A DNA stretch of 64,000 nucleotides, from assembly GCF_006717045.1 (NCBI RefSeq), contig NZ_VFPH01000002.1, positions 1,178,001 through 1,242,000 on the forward strand. Direction: 5' to 3'. The notes under the pieces are model-generated. The model had not been told where the DNA came from. It saw only the letters and a program-made list of their open reading frames with translations, and made no database searches. The stretch is from Pseudonocardia cypriaca (GTDB lineage: Bacteria; Actinomycetota; Actinomycetes; Mycobacteriales; Pseudonocardiaceae). The position numbers and the translations under genes were made by a program. Shown here piece after piece: positions 8,702-16,897 of the stretch. Within the stretch, counting starts at the first letter, position 1. Every line of letters begins with the position of its first letter.

Positions 8702-9336
8702 TGACCGGTGTCGTTGACCAGTCGCACGCTCGCGCCGCCGTCCGGGTAGAAGTCGACGATCGACAGCGCGGCGAGGTCCAGGTGCAGCCGGTACAGCACG
8801 CCCGGGCCGGCCTGCAGGGCGTCGCGCAGCAGCATCTTGATCGGCGTGACGTGCGTGACCAGCACGAGCGTCGCACCCGGGTACTCGCGCAGTACGTCGG
8901 CGAGCTCCACGGCCACCCGCCTGCCCACCGCGGCGAAGCTCTCGCCGTCGGGCGGGGCGACGTCCTCGGAGCCGAGCCACTCGGCGTGCAGCTGCGGGTC
9001 GCGGGCTCGGGCCTCGAGGAAGGTGAGGCCCTCCCACTTGCCGAAGTCGGTCTCGATCAGCCGCTCCCGCACGACGAGCGGGGCTCCGGTCGCGGCGGCC
9101 ACCAGGCCCGCGGTCTGGCGGGCGCGCCGCAGCGGCGAGGTGAGCACGGCGGCGATGTCCGGGACGCGCGCGAGCCGCGCGGCCGCCCCGGCCGCCTGCG
9201 CGTGGCCGAGCGGGGTGAGCTCGGGATCCCCGTGGCCGGAGTAGCGCCGCTGCACCGACAGCTCGGTCTGCCCGTGGCGCAGCAGGAGCAGGCGGGTCGG
9301 GGTGCCGACCTGCCCGGTCCAGGACGCAATCGTCAC
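8689..9336 (-). CDS. Histidine phosphatase family protein
   Basis: A 215-residue branch-1 histidine phosphatase. LLLLRHGQTELS near residue 17 carries the phospho-accepting His, TSPLRRARQTA supplies a phosphate-binding Arg, and LVTHVTPIK the second catalytic His. GTG 9336 overlaps the RNase HI stop by four bases. In M. tuberculosis the same two domains are fused in one protein (Rv2228c); here they are separate overlapping cistrons. The acid phosphatase domain there is CobC-like (alpha-ribazole phosphatase related). Substrate here unknown. Confidence 0.88.
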   Translation of the reverse strand: MTIASWTGQVGTPTRLLLLRHGQTELSVQRRYSGHGDPELTPLGHAQAAGAAARLARVPDIAAVLTSPLRRARQTAGLVAAATGAPLVVRERLIETDFGKWEGLTFLEARARDPQLHAEWLGSEDVAPPDGESFAAVGRRVAVELADVLREYPGATLVLVTHVTPIKMLLRDALQAGPGVLYRLHLDLAALSIVDFYPDGGASVRLVNDTGHHPA

Positions 9337-9746
9337 CGGTCGGCGGCCTGCGCGTCCATCGCCTGGTTGGCCAGGGCGTCGGCGCGGGAGTTGCGCAGCC
9401 GCGGGATCCACTCGAACCGCACCGAACCGATCTCGCGGACGAGCCGGCCTGCCTCCTGCGCGAGCGGCTGCATCGCCGGGTGCTTGATCTTCCAGCGCCC
9501 GCTCATCTGCTCGACCACCAGCTTCGAGTCCATCCGGACGTCGACCTCGGTGGCTCCCAGCTCGACGGCGGCGCGCAGGCCCGCGATCAGCCCCTGGTAC
9601 TCGGCCACGTTGTTGGTGGTGATGCCGAGGCCTTCCGCCCGCTCGACCAGCACCTCGTCGGTGTCGGGATCCAGCACGACCGCGCCGTAGCCGGCAGGCC
9701 CGGGGTTGCCCCGCGAGCCGCCGTCCGCCTCGATGATCACCTTCAC
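9333..9746 (-). CDS. rnhA: Ribonuclease HI
   Basis: A 137-residue RNase HI that degrades the RNA strand of RNA:DNA hybrids. The four DEDD catalytic acids are recognisable: EADGGSRGNPGPAG (first Asp), NNVAEYQGLIAG (Glu), RMDSKLVVEQM (Asp) and NSRADALANQAM (Asp). GTG 9746 overlaps the zinc-ribbon gene stop by four bases and its own stop overlaps the phosphatase start, so the three genes are translationally coupled. The longer upstream frame has no homology. Confidence 0.93.
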   Translation of the reverse strand: MKVIIEADGGSRGNPGPAGYGAVVLDPDTDEVLVERAEGLGITTNNVAEYQGLIAGLRAAVELGATEVDVRMDSKLVVEQMSGRWKIKHPAMQPLAQEAGRLVREIGSVRFEWIPRLRNSRADALANQAMDAQAADR

Positions 9747-10480
9747 AGCCCGGACGCCTCCGTGCGCACGAGGATCACGCCGCACTCCTCGCAGTGCACC
9801 ACGTCGTCGGCGGGTGCGGCCTTCAGCTCCGCGATCGCGGTGCGGTCCAGCTCCAGCCGGCACGCCTGGCAGCGCCGCGCGATCAGCGCCGCCGCCCCCA
9901 CCCCGTGCTGCTCGCGGCGTCGCTCGTAGGCGGCGAGGACGTCGGCCGGGATCGTCACGACGACCTCCTCCCGGGCGCGGCGGCGACCGGCCTCGGCGGT
10001 GTCGATGTCGACGAGGGCGGTGTCGCGGCGCTCCGTGACCGCGGCCAGCTCGTGCTCAGCGGTGGCCAGCACGACCCGGGAGTGCTCCAAGTCCGAGCCG
10101 ACGGCCTCGCGCTGCTCCATGATCTCCAGCTGCTCGTCCTCCAGCACGGCCTGCCGGCGCGCCAGGGTCTCCAGCTCGTGCTGCAGGTCGGCCGCCTGCT
10201 TCGCGCTGATCCCGGCCCCGGCGAGCAACTGGTTGTCGCGTTGGGTGCGCGACCGCACGCCGTCGACGTCGCGTTCCAGGCGGCGGATGTCCCGATCGAG
10301 GTCGCCTGCGGCGGTCTCGACCTCCACGAGCTTGTCCTTCGCCTCCCGCACCGCGGCCTCGGCTGCGGTCAGCTCGGCGTGCTCGGGCAGGGTGCGGCGG
10401 CGGTGCGCGAGCCGCGACAGCTCGGCGTCGACCTCGGCCAGGTCGAGCAGCCGGCGCTGGACGGCGGGGTCGGCTTTCAC
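9743..10480 (-). CDS. Coiled-coil C4-type zinc ribbon protein (Rv2229c-like)
   Basis: A 245-residue protein. Residues 1-170 are strongly helical with heptad character (RRLERDVDGVRSRTQRDNQLL and similar). The C-terminal zf-RING_7-type ribbon has CQACRLEL and CEECGVILVR (two CxxC). GTG 10480 follows GGAAGGA at 8 bases; earlier in-frame codons run into the palindromic repeat upstream and are rejected. It is the first gene of the zinc-ribbon/RNase HI/phosphatase operon, matching the order in mycobacteria. Molecular role not evident from sequence. Confidence 0.85.
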   Translation of the reverse strand: MKADPAVQRRLLDLAEVDAELSRLAHRRRTLPEHAELTAAEAAVREAKDKLVEVETAAGDLDRDIRRLERDVDGVRSRTQRDNQLLAGAGISAKQAADLQHELETLARRQAVLEDEQLEIMEQREAVGSDLEHSRVVLATAEHELAAVTERRDTALVDIDTAEAGRRRAREEVVVTIPADVLAAYERRREQHGVGAAALIARRCQACRLELDRTAIAELKAAPADDVVHCEECGVILVRTEASGL

Positions 10481-10559
10481 GAGGAGGTCCTTCCGGGCGA
10501 ATGCGGACCCCGACGCTACCGCCCCGCGCCACCCTCGCTCCGCGGGCGCCCCGGGTGGC

Positions 10560-10624
10560 CGGAGGTTCAGGAAAGCCACGTTCCTGTACTGCAGGTTCAG
10601 GAAAGTGGCTTTCCTGAACCTCCG
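10560..10624. repeat. Large palindromic element, AAAGCCAC/GTGGCTTT core
   Basis: Arms GGAGGTTCAGGAAAGCCAC (10561-10579) and GTGGCTTTCCTGAACCTCC (10605-10623) are perfect inverted repeats; inside them the unit TTCAGGAAAG...TTCCTG occurs twice. The palindrome overlaps the last codons of the nitrilase gene and precedes the zinc-ribbon gene, so it could terminate the nitrilase operon. It shares its core with the palindrome at 17645-17699. Confidence 0.85.
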
Positions 10625-11457
10625 TAGGTGGCGCCCTCTAGGTACAGGTGCGGCCTGCGGTCACGCAGGGCGTCATTGCGGGGACCGACGCTCTTGTCCC
10701 GGGCCTCGGCCGGGTCGAGCTCCGCCGTGAGCACGGCGGGCGCCGCCACCGCGCCTTCCGGGGTGGCCGGGCCTGCGAGCAGGTACCCGGTGCTCGCGCA
10801 CACGAGGCTGCCCCCGATCCATTCGACGCCCCGCTCGCGGCCGCAGCGGTCGGCGACGACGACGTGCACGCGGTAGGTCCCGGCGGCCGCCTGCGCCTTG
10901 ACCACCTCCAGCGCGCGCTCCCCCGCAGGCCGCGGCAGCAGCGGCCAGTTGACCGGCACCGCGACGATCTCCGCGCCGGCCTGCGCGGCGAGCCGCACCC
11001 ACTCGGGGAACTCCAGGTCGTAGCAGACCATCACCGCCACCCGGCCCACCGCGGTGTCGACGACCGGCGGCGGCGCGTCCCCGGGTACGAACAGCTCCGA
11101 CTCCCGGTCCCACAGGTGCACCTTGCGGTAGCGCAGGCGCACCTCGCCGTCCTCCACGAGCACGGCCGCGTTGTGGACCGCGCCGTCCGCACCCCGCTCG
11201 GCGAACCCGCACACGAGCACGCAGCCCAGCTCCCGGGAGAGGTCCCGCAGCAGCGTGACGGTCGGCCCGTCCAGGTCCTGGGCGGCCGCGCGTGCCTCGG
11301 CGGCGTCCCGGAAGACGTAGCCGCACACGGCCAGCTCGGGGAGCACGATGAGGCGCGCTCCCCGCCCGGCCGCCTCCCGGACGGCGGCCACCAGCGCGGC
11401 GTGGTCACCGGCCCCCACGCGCACCGGGATCTGGCAGGCCGCGACGGTGATCACCAC
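10597..11457 (-). CDS. Carbon-nitrogen hydrolase (nitrilase superfamily)
   Basis: A 286-residue amidase/nitrilase-fold enzyme. The Glu-Lys-Cys triad is present: VLPELAVCGY (Glu), RYRKVHLWD (Lys) and VMVCYDLEFPEW (Cys). Such enzymes hydrolyse nitriles, amides or carbamoyl groups; the CYDLEFPE context resembles aliphatic amidases and omega-amidases more than true nitrilases. GTG 11457 lies five bases after the cupin stop with GGAGGA upstream. It is the last gene of the NTF2-cupin-nitrilase operon. The C-terminal residues are encoded within a palindromic repeat, so the terminus may have been replaced. Confidence 0.85.
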   Translation of the reverse strand: MVITVAACQIPVRVGAGDHAALVAAVREAAGRGARLIVLPELAVCGYVFRDAAEARAAAQDLDGPTVTLLRDLSRELGCVLVCGFAERGADGAVHNAAVLVEDGEVRLRYRKVHLWDRESELFVPGDAPPPVVDTAVGRVAVMVCYDLEFPEWVRLAAQAGAEIVAVPVNWPLLPRPAGERALEVVKAQAAAGTYRVHVVVADRCGRERGVEWIGGSLVCASTGYLLAGPATPEGAVAAPAVLTAELDPAEARDKSVGPRNDALRDRRPHLYLEGATYGGSGKPLS

Positions 11458-11462
11458 GCGGG

Positions 11463-12605
11463 TCAGTCGTCCTCCGTCGCCGCTGCCAGGACAGCGGCGG
11501 GGGCCAGGTAGCCGTTCGGGTCCAGGACCCGGCCGGCCCGGCGGGCCGCCGCGGCGACCTCCGGGGCCCAGTCGAGCTGCGTGCGCCCGTCGCCACCGGT
11601 GACCACGAGCAGCTCGCCCTCGCCGTCGTCGAGCTGCGTGAACGAGCGCCACGCGCCGGGGGGGACGGAGAGCGTGTCCAGCCTGCCTAGCTCGACGACC
11701 TGCTCGTCGGCGCCCGTGTTGAGGCGCACCGCCCAGCGCCCGGTCCTGGCCGTGACGACCTGAGTGGCCTGGAGGCGGTGGGTGAGCAGCCCGTCCCCGG
11801 CGCCCGCGCGCAACCAGGCGAGGGAGAACCCGTGCGGCTCGTGCAGCCGCGGCACCGCCCTGCGCTGCTCGCTGATCCCGTAGCCGATCACCAGCGAGAG
11901 CTGGGCGCCGCCGCCGGGCAGCCCGGAGCACAGGAACGGCTCGGCGATCCACTCGCGGTCGGCGGCGGTGGTGACGCGGCCGCGGAACTGCGCGGTCGTG
12001 AAGACGTCGAGCCGGTCGATCTCCTCCTGCGGCATCGGCTCGATCAGCTGCGCGCCGGGCGGCACCTGCTGCCCCTGCACCGTGTCGATCAGCTGGTTCT
12101 CGGCGGTGAGGTACAGGCCGTGGCCTGCCGCCTCGCGCAGCACGTCGGGGCCCCAGATGATGCCACCGGTGTCGTCGCGCCCGAGCACGGTGAGCAGGAC
12201 GCCCTCGTCGTCGCCGATGTTGGTGAAGCCGCGGAAGATCCAGGTCGGCACGGAGATCACGTCGCCGTCGACGCTGCGGTACTCGCCCTGGCGGCCGTCG
12301 GCGCCCCAGCGCAGCTGGTAGTCGCCGTCGAAGTTGATGAACACCTCGGCGGTGAAGTGCAGGTGCAGGCTGTTGGTGGTGCCGTTCGGCATGCCGGCGG
12401 CGCCGAGGTTGAACCCGTGGGGCTCGGTGAGGTTGACGAACTGGTCGGCGTTCTGCGAGACGCCCGAGCCGATGAAGGAGTAGTTGTCCTTGCGGTCCGA
12501 GCCGGGCGTCCGGCAGTCGATGAACGCGGCCTTGCACGGGACCCAGTCGCTGCGGCGGATCGTCCGGCGGACGACCTCGCCGGGCGGGACCACGGTGTCG
12601 GTCAT
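11463..12605 (-). CDS. Two-domain cupin protein
   Basis: A 380-residue protein with two cupin-like beta-barrels. The first (about residues 60-190) has NSLHLHFTAEVFINFDGDYQ and PTWIFRGFTNIG; the second (about 265-350) has GFSLAWLRAGAGDGLLTH and LDTLSVPPGAWRSF. The HxH...E metal pattern is only clear in the first, where HLHF and E are present, so the second may be structural. ATG 12605 lies 11 bp after the NTF2-like gene stop on the same strand. Probably an oxygenase, isomerase or lyase acting in the island's pathway; no specific reaction can be assigned. Confidence 0.7.
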   Translation of the reverse strand: MTDTVVPPGEVVRRTIRRSDWVPCKAAFIDCRTPGSDRKDNYSFIGSGVSQNADQFVNLTEPHGFNLGAAGMPNGTTNSLHLHFTAEVFINFDGDYQLRWGADGRQGEYRSVDGDVISVPTWIFRGFTNIGDDEGVLLTVLGRDDTGGIIWGPDVLREAAGHGLYLTAENQLIDTVQGQQVPPGAQLIEPMPQEEIDRLDVFTTAQFRGRVTTAADREWIAEPFLCSGLPGGGAQLSLVIGYGISEQRRAVPRLHEPHGFSLAWLRAGAGDGLLTHRLQATQVVTARTGRWAVRLNTGADEQVVELGRLDTLSVPPGAWRSFTQLDDGEGELLVVTGGDGRTQLDWAPEVAAAARRAGRVLDPNGYLAPAAVLAAATEDD

Positions 12606-12616
12606 GGCGATCCCTC

Positions 12617-13615
12617 TCAGTAGATGTTCGTGTCGGTGAACTCGCCGTCGCCCCGCGTCGAGTTGATCTGCGCCCGCAGCGCGATCTCGTCGTAGACCCG
12701 CACCTCGCGGACGATCCGCCCGCGCTGCACGAGGAACTGCGAGACGCCCAGCAGGTCGACCGGGGCGTTGGTCAGGGGCCCGAAGGCGGGCGTGCCGTGG
12801 TAGGTGCCGTGCATCGTCCACAGCACCGCGATGCGCAGGCCCGCGTAGCGCTCGGCGTGGTTGGTCTGGACGTCGCGCACGGCGAACCGCGCGTCCGGGA
12901 ACGGCGCGACGAGCGACAGCAGGTCGCGCTGGTAGCCGTCGGGACGCACGACCGTGGTGTCGCCGATGGTGTGCAGGAACAGGTCCCGCTCCATGTACTG
13001 CGGCACCTTGTGCAGCCGCCGCTGGTTCCACACCTCGTCGAGGAACTCGAGCACCATCTCGCACTCGGGCCAGAAGTCGTCGGCGCGCGGGCCGCTGTCA
13101 CCGGCGCTCAGCACGTCGGACGGCGCAGGCTTGGTCATCGAGCCCTCGTAGCCGCGGAAGCGCATGCCGCGGGCCGCCTCGTCGGGGTCGATGCCGCGCT
13201 GCAGGCACTCGGCGAGCTCGTCGCGCACCACCCACTCCTCGACCATCCGCCCGCGGCGGTAGAGGCAGTTGGCGATCGTCCGCTTGCGGATCCGCCGAAC
13301 CCGCCCGTCGACGATGTTCTCGTCGCTGGAGAACACCAGGTGCGAGCTCAGGAACGCGTCGTCCCCACGTGCTTCCCACACCACGTCCTCGGCCTGACCG
13401 ACGTGCTGCGGCGTGCCGGCGATGCGCATGAGGCTGCCCTCGATCACGCCGTCGCGCCCGACCACCGTGCCGAGCCCGCCGTGGACGATCGAGTCCGGCT
13501 CGTAGTTGTCGACGATGTAGGAGATGTCGCGCTGCACCCAGATCCGGTCGGTCACCTCCCGGATGAAGTCGTCCGGGTCCTCGTAGGGCCGGTACGCGAC
13601 CGGGTCGAGCGGCAT
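12617..13615 (-). CDS. Tandem SnoaL/NTF2-like domain protein
   Basis: A 332-residue protein with two NTF2-like (SnoaL) alpha+beta cone domains. The first spans roughly residues 10-150 (ISYIVDNYEPDSIVHGGLGTVVGRD, typical conical opening), the second 170-320 (LEFLDEVWNQRRL, then MHGTYHGTPAFGPL). SnoaL-type domains bind small hydrophobic or polar ligands and can be lyases, isomerases or cyclases. ATG 13615 is preceded by GAGGAGAGG. A CATACG operator lies 36 bases upstream, so it is the first gene of a LacI-regulated unit. Confidence 0.75.
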   Translation of the reverse strand: MPLDPVAYRPYEDPDDFIREVTDRIWVQRDISYIVDNYEPDSIVHGGLGTVVGRDGVIEGSLMRIAGTPQHVGQAEDVVWEARGDDAFLSSHLVFSSDENIVDGRVRRIRKRTIANCLYRRGRMVEEWVVRDELAECLQRGIDPDEAARGMRFRGYEGSMTKPAPSDVLSAGDSGPRADDFWPECEMVLEFLDEVWNQRRLHKVPQYMERDLFLHTIGDTTVVRPDGYQRDLLSLVAPFPDARFAVRDVQTNHAERYAGLRIAVLWTMHGTYHGTPAFGPLTNAPVDLLGVSQFLVQRGRIVREVRVYDEIALRAQINSTRGDGEFTDTNIY

Positions 13616-13650
13616 GTCGATGATCCTCTCCTCGTCGGGTCGACTTGGAC

Positions 13651-13664
13651 TGTATGCGTATGCA
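13651..13664. promoter_or_regulatory. LacI-type operator (CATACG site 1)
   Basis: TGTATGCGTATGCA, whose reverse complement TGCATACGCATACA is identical to the site before the second HisD gene. It has the central CG of LacI/GalR operators and lies upstream of the NTF2-like gene. On the minus strand it overlaps CATACA, a -10-like hexamer 16 bp from a TTGTGC -35-like element. Confidence 0.75.
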
Positions 13665-13707
13665 CAACGCGGGCACAAGAGGCCCGCGTCCGCCGAGTGG
13701 GCACGAC

Positions 13708-14703
13708 TCAGGGGCGCGGTGCGGCGATCGTCGCGCGCGCGACGTACCGCGTGGGGTAGACCGGGTGCGCAGGCGGCGCGTCCGGTCGCTCCACCCGCGC
13801 GACGATCAGGCGGGCCGCCTCCCGCGACATCTCGTCGAGGTCGTAGGCCACGGTGCTCAGCCGGATCAGCGCCCAGCTCGACGTGGGCAGGTCGTCGAAC
13901 CCGGCGATCGAGACGTCGTCCGGAACCGCGAGACCGAGCTCGGCAGCTGCGTTGAGCGCCCCGAGGGCCACCACGTCGTTGCCGCACAGCACGAGCGTGG
14001 GCGGGTCGGCGCGGTCCAGCAGCGCCCGCAGGCCCTCGTGGCCGGTGCGGAAGTCGAAGGGGCCGTGCCGGACGTCGCGGTGCGCGAGCGCCAGACCGTG
14101 CTCGTCGAGCACGGCGTGCACGGCGTTCTCGCGCTGCTCACCGGTGCTGGTGTTGCGCGGGCCGAAGATCGCGCCGATCCGCCGGTGCCCCTTGCCGATC
14201 GCGTCCTCCAGCAGCTCGCGGACGCCGTTCTCCGGGTCGACGGTGACCGCGTCCGCCTGCACGCTCTGCGAGGTCCGGTTGAAGTAGACGAACGGGACGC
14301 CCCGGTCCTGCAGCCGGACCGGTACGACCGACTCCACCGTGGTCGTGGCCAGCACCACGCCGCACAACCCGTGGGCGGTGACGTGCTCGGCCACCGGTGC
14401 CGACTCCGACGACTCGGTGATGAGCACCAGCTCGTAGCCCAGCCGCTCGAGCTCGTGGTGCATCGGGGCGATGACGTGCGCGTAGAACTGGTTCTCGAGG
14501 TCGGTGACGACGAGCCCGACCCGCGTGGACCGGCCGACCGACAGCGCGCGGCCGATCGCGTTCGGCGCGTAGCCGAGGGCGAGCGCCGCCTCGCGCACCC
14601 GCTGCTTCGTGGCCTCCGAGACCTTGGGGTCGTCGCGCAACGCGCGGGAGACCGTCGGCTGGGACACGCCGGCGAGCCGCGCAACGTCCCGGCTGGTGAT
14701 CAT
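13708..14703 (-). CDS. LacI/GalR family transcriptional regulator
   Basis: A 331-residue repressor. The N-terminal helix-turn-helix is residues 3-22 (TSRDVARLAGVSQPTVSRAL), the hinge helix follows (YAPNAIGRALSVGRS), and a periplasmic-binding-like ligand domain spans 60-330 (GLVVTDLENQFYAHV, then PDDVSIAGFDDLP). ATG 14703 is preceded by GGGAGG at 9 bases. It sits between two units carrying CATACGYATG palindromes and is their probable regulator, with a pathway metabolite as inducer. Confidence 0.92.
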   Translation of the reverse strand: MITSRDVARLAGVSQPTVSRALRDDPKVSEATKQRVREAALALGYAPNAIGRALSVGRSTRVGLVVTDLENQFYAHVIAPMHHELERLGYELVLITESSESAPVAEHVTAHGLCGVVLATTTVESVVPVRLQDRGVPFVYFNRTSQSVQADAVTVDPENGVRELLEDAIGKGHRRIGAIFGPRNTSTGEQRENAVHAVLDEHGLALAHRDVRHGPFDFRTGHEGLRALLDRADPPTLVLCGNDVVALGALNAAAELGLAVPDDVSIAGFDDLPTSSWALIRLSTVAYDLDEMSREAARLIVARVERPDAPPAHPVYPTRYVARATIAAPRP

Positions 14704-14766
14704 CTGCGACGCCCTCCCCCGACCCGGCGCGAGCATAGCGGCGGCACCGTGATCACCGGTGCCGCC

Positions 14767-14814
14767 TTGACAGCGCGACCGCTCGCCGGTTCAACTATCG
14801 CGCATACGTATGTT
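14767..14814 (+). promoter_or_regulatory. Promoter and CATACG operator (site 2) of the hpsN-like operon
   Basis: TTGACA (14767-14772) followed after 18 bp by TCAACT (14791-14796) forms a plausible sigma-A type promoter. Immediately downstream, CGCATACGTATGTT (14801-14814) contains the perfect palindrome CATACGTATG centred on CG, positioned over the expected transcription start, which is a classic LacI-type repression geometry. Confidence 0.75.
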
Positions 14815-14831
14815 ACATCGACGGGAGCAGC

Positions 14832-16151
14832 ATGGCGCGCGAGCTCAAGAAGACCGTTTCCCCCGCACGCGGGGCGGCGTCCGGCGGCGAGGTCGCCGAG
14901 CGGGTCCGGGAGATCATCGCCGAGGTCCGCGCACGCGGGGACGCAGCGGTACGCGAGTACTCGGCGCGATTCGACGGATGGGAGCCCGAGTCGTTCCGGC
15001 TGGACGCGGACCGGGTGGCCGAGCTCGTCGCCTCGCTGCCCGACCAGGTCGTCGAGGACATCCGGTTCGTGCAGGAGCAGGTGCGCGGCTTCGCGCTCGT
15101 GCAGCGCGAGGCGCTGCGTGAGGTCGAGGTGGAGACGCTGCCCGGGGTCGTGCTCGGGCACAAGCACGTGCCGGTCGCCGCTGCGGGGGCGTACGTCCCG
15201 GGCGGGCGCTACCCGCTCACGGCCTCGGCGCACATGACGATCGTGACGGCGAAGGCGGCCGGCGTCCCGCGCGTGGTCGCGTGCACGCCGCCCATCCGCG
15301 GTGAGGTGCCTGCCGCCACGGTGGCCGCGATGCACCTCGCGGGCGCGGACGAGATCCACCTGCTCGGCGGCGTGCAGGCCGTCGCGGCGATGGCGCTGGG
15401 CACCGAGTCGATCGAGGCGGTGGACCTGATCGCGGGCCCGGGCAACGCCTACGTCGCCGAGGCGAAGCGCCAGCTGTTCGGCGAGGTCGGCATCGACCTG
15501 TTCGCCGGGCCGACCGAGATCCTCGTCGTCGCCGACGACACGGCCGACCCGCTCACGGTCGCCGTCGACCTGCTGTCGCAGGCCGAGCACGGGCCCGACT
15601 CCCCCGCCGTGCTCGTCACGACCTCCGAGGCGCTCGCGCGCGAGGTCCTCGAACTGGTCGAGCGGCTGCTGCCGGGCCTGCCGACCAACGACATGGCCGG
15701 CCCGGCGTGGCGCGACCACGGGCGGGTCGTCGTGTGCGACGACGCCGACGAGATGTGGCGCGTGGCCGACTCGCTCGCCTCCGAGCACGTCGAGGTGCTC
15801 ACCGCGCAGCCGCGCGAGGCTCTCGAGCGGATGCAGAACTACGGCGCGCTCTTCCTCGGCGAGGGCACCTGCGTCTCCTACGGCGACAAGGTCATCGGCA
15901 CCAACCACGTCCTGCCGACGCTCGGCGCCGCCCGCTACACCGGCGGCCTGTGGGTCGGGAAGTACCTCAAAACCGTCACCTACCAGGAGGTGCGCGACCC
16001 GGCGCAGAGCGCGGAGCTCGGCCGCGTCTGCGGGCGCGCCTCACGGGTGGAGCTGTTCGAGGGGCACGCGCGCTCGGGCGACCTGCGCGCGTACAAGTAC
16101 GGCGGCGACCGCTTCGACTGGATCGACGACCTCGTCGGAGCGCAGGCGTGA
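14832..16151 (+). CDS. Histidinol dehydrogenase-family alcohol dehydrogenase, HpsN-like
   Basis: A 439-residue NAD-dependent dehydrogenase of the HisD fold. The zinc ligands and catalytic pairs are present: LLSQAEHGPDSP (Gln, His), SEHVEVLT (Glu-His base), YGDKVIGTNHVLPT (Asp) and LFEGHARSGD (His). Motifs YVPGGRYPLTASAHM and TGGLWVGKYLKTVTYQEVR match sulfopropanediol 3-dehydrogenase (HpsN) type sequences as I remember them better than biosynthetic HisD. A catabolic role oxidising a terminal CH2OH to a carboxylate is therefore likely. ATG 14832 has GGGAG upstream. First gene of an overlapping trio with SDR and aldolase. Confidence 0.85.
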   Translation: MARELKKTVSPARGAASGGEVAERVREIIAEVRARGDAAVREYSARFDGWEPESFRLDADRVAELVASLPDQVVEDIRFVQEQVRGFALVQREALREVEVETLPGVVLGHKHVPVAAAGAYVPGGRYPLTASAHMTIVTAKAAGVPRVVACTPPIRGEVPAATVAAMHLAGADEIHLLGGVQAVAAMALGTESIEAVDLIAGPGNAYVAEAKRQLFGEVGIDLFAGPTEILVVADDTADPLTVAVDLLSQAEHGPDSPAVLVTTSEALAREVLELVERLLPGLPTNDMAGPAWRDHGRVVVCDDADEMWRVADSLASEHVEVLTAQPREALERMQNYGALFLGEGTCVSYGDKVIGTNHVLPTLGAARYTGGLWVGKYLKTVTYQEVRDPAQSAELGRVCGRASRVELFEGHARSGDLRAYKYGGDRFDWIDDLVGAQA

Positions 16152-16897
16152 GCCTGGCGGGACGGACGGCGCTGGTCACCGGCGGCGGCTCCGGGCTCGG
16201 CGCCGCGATCGCCGAGCACCTCACCCGGGCCGGCGCCCGGGTCGTCGTGACCGGGCGGCGCGCGGAACCGCTGCAGGAGGTGGCCGGGCGGCTCGGCGCC
16301 CGGGCCGAGGTGTGCGACGTAGCCGACCCCGCCGCCGTCGACGCGCTCGCCGACCGGCTGCGCGACGAGGAGGTCTCGATCCTGGTCAACAACGCCGGCA
16401 TCGCCGGGCCGGTCGCGCCGCTCACCGAGATCGCCCCGGACGAGTGGGACGAGGTGTTCGCGGTGAACGTCCGCGGCACCTACCTCGTGTGCCGGGCGTT
16501 CCTGCCGCCGATGGTCGCGCGCGGGGACGGCGACGTGATCAACCTCGCCTCGGTGTCCGGCAAGCGGCCGCTGACCCGCCGCACGCCCTACTGCGCATCG
16601 AAGATGGCGGTGCTCGGGCTGACCTCCACACTCGCGTTCGAGGTCGGGCCGGCCGGGGTGCGGGTGAACGCGCTGTCGCCCGGGCCGGTCGAGGGCCACC
16701 GGATGGACCGCAACTTCCGGCTGGAGGCCGAGCGCACCGGCACGTCCGTCGAGGAAGCGCGCGCGGCGTTCGTCGGGCGGGCCGCGCTGGGCCGGATGAT
16801 CACCGCCGACGAGGTGGGCGCTGCCGTCGTCACGATGCTCGCCATACCCGGGATGGCCGGCGCCGACGTGGACCTCTCGGCCGGGATGGTCGCATGA
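16148..16897 (+). CDS. Short-chain dehydrogenase/reductase
   Basis: A 249-residue classical SDR. Visible motifs are TGGGSGLGAAIAE (cofactor loop, about residues 11-23), LVNNAGIAGP, and the active-site Ser in LASVSGKRP with YCASK (Tyr/Lys). The product probably interconverts a secondary alcohol and ketone in the island pathway. GTG 16148 overlaps the hpsN-like stop by four bases, and its own stop overlaps the aldolase ATG, so translation is coupled. The C-terminal AIPGMAGADVDLSAGM is the usual substrate-loop end. Confidence 0.9.
   Translation: MSLAGRTALVTGGGSGLGAAIAEHLTRAGARVVVTGRRAEPLQEVAGRLGARAEVCDVADPAAVDALADRLRDEEVSILVNNAGIAGPVAPLTEIAPDEWDEVFAVNVRGTYLVCRAFLPPMVARGDGDVINLASVSGKRPLTRRTPYCASKMAVLGLTSTLAFEVGPAGVRVNALSPGPVEGHRMDRNFRLEAERTGTSVEEARAAFVGRAALGRMITADEVGAAVVTMLAIPGMAGADVDLSAGMVA

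Noticed and set aside
10597..12537. 646-codon frame suggesting a cupin-nitrilase fusion
   Set aside because: The cupin is in another frame and ends at 11463; nitrilase homology begins at 11457.
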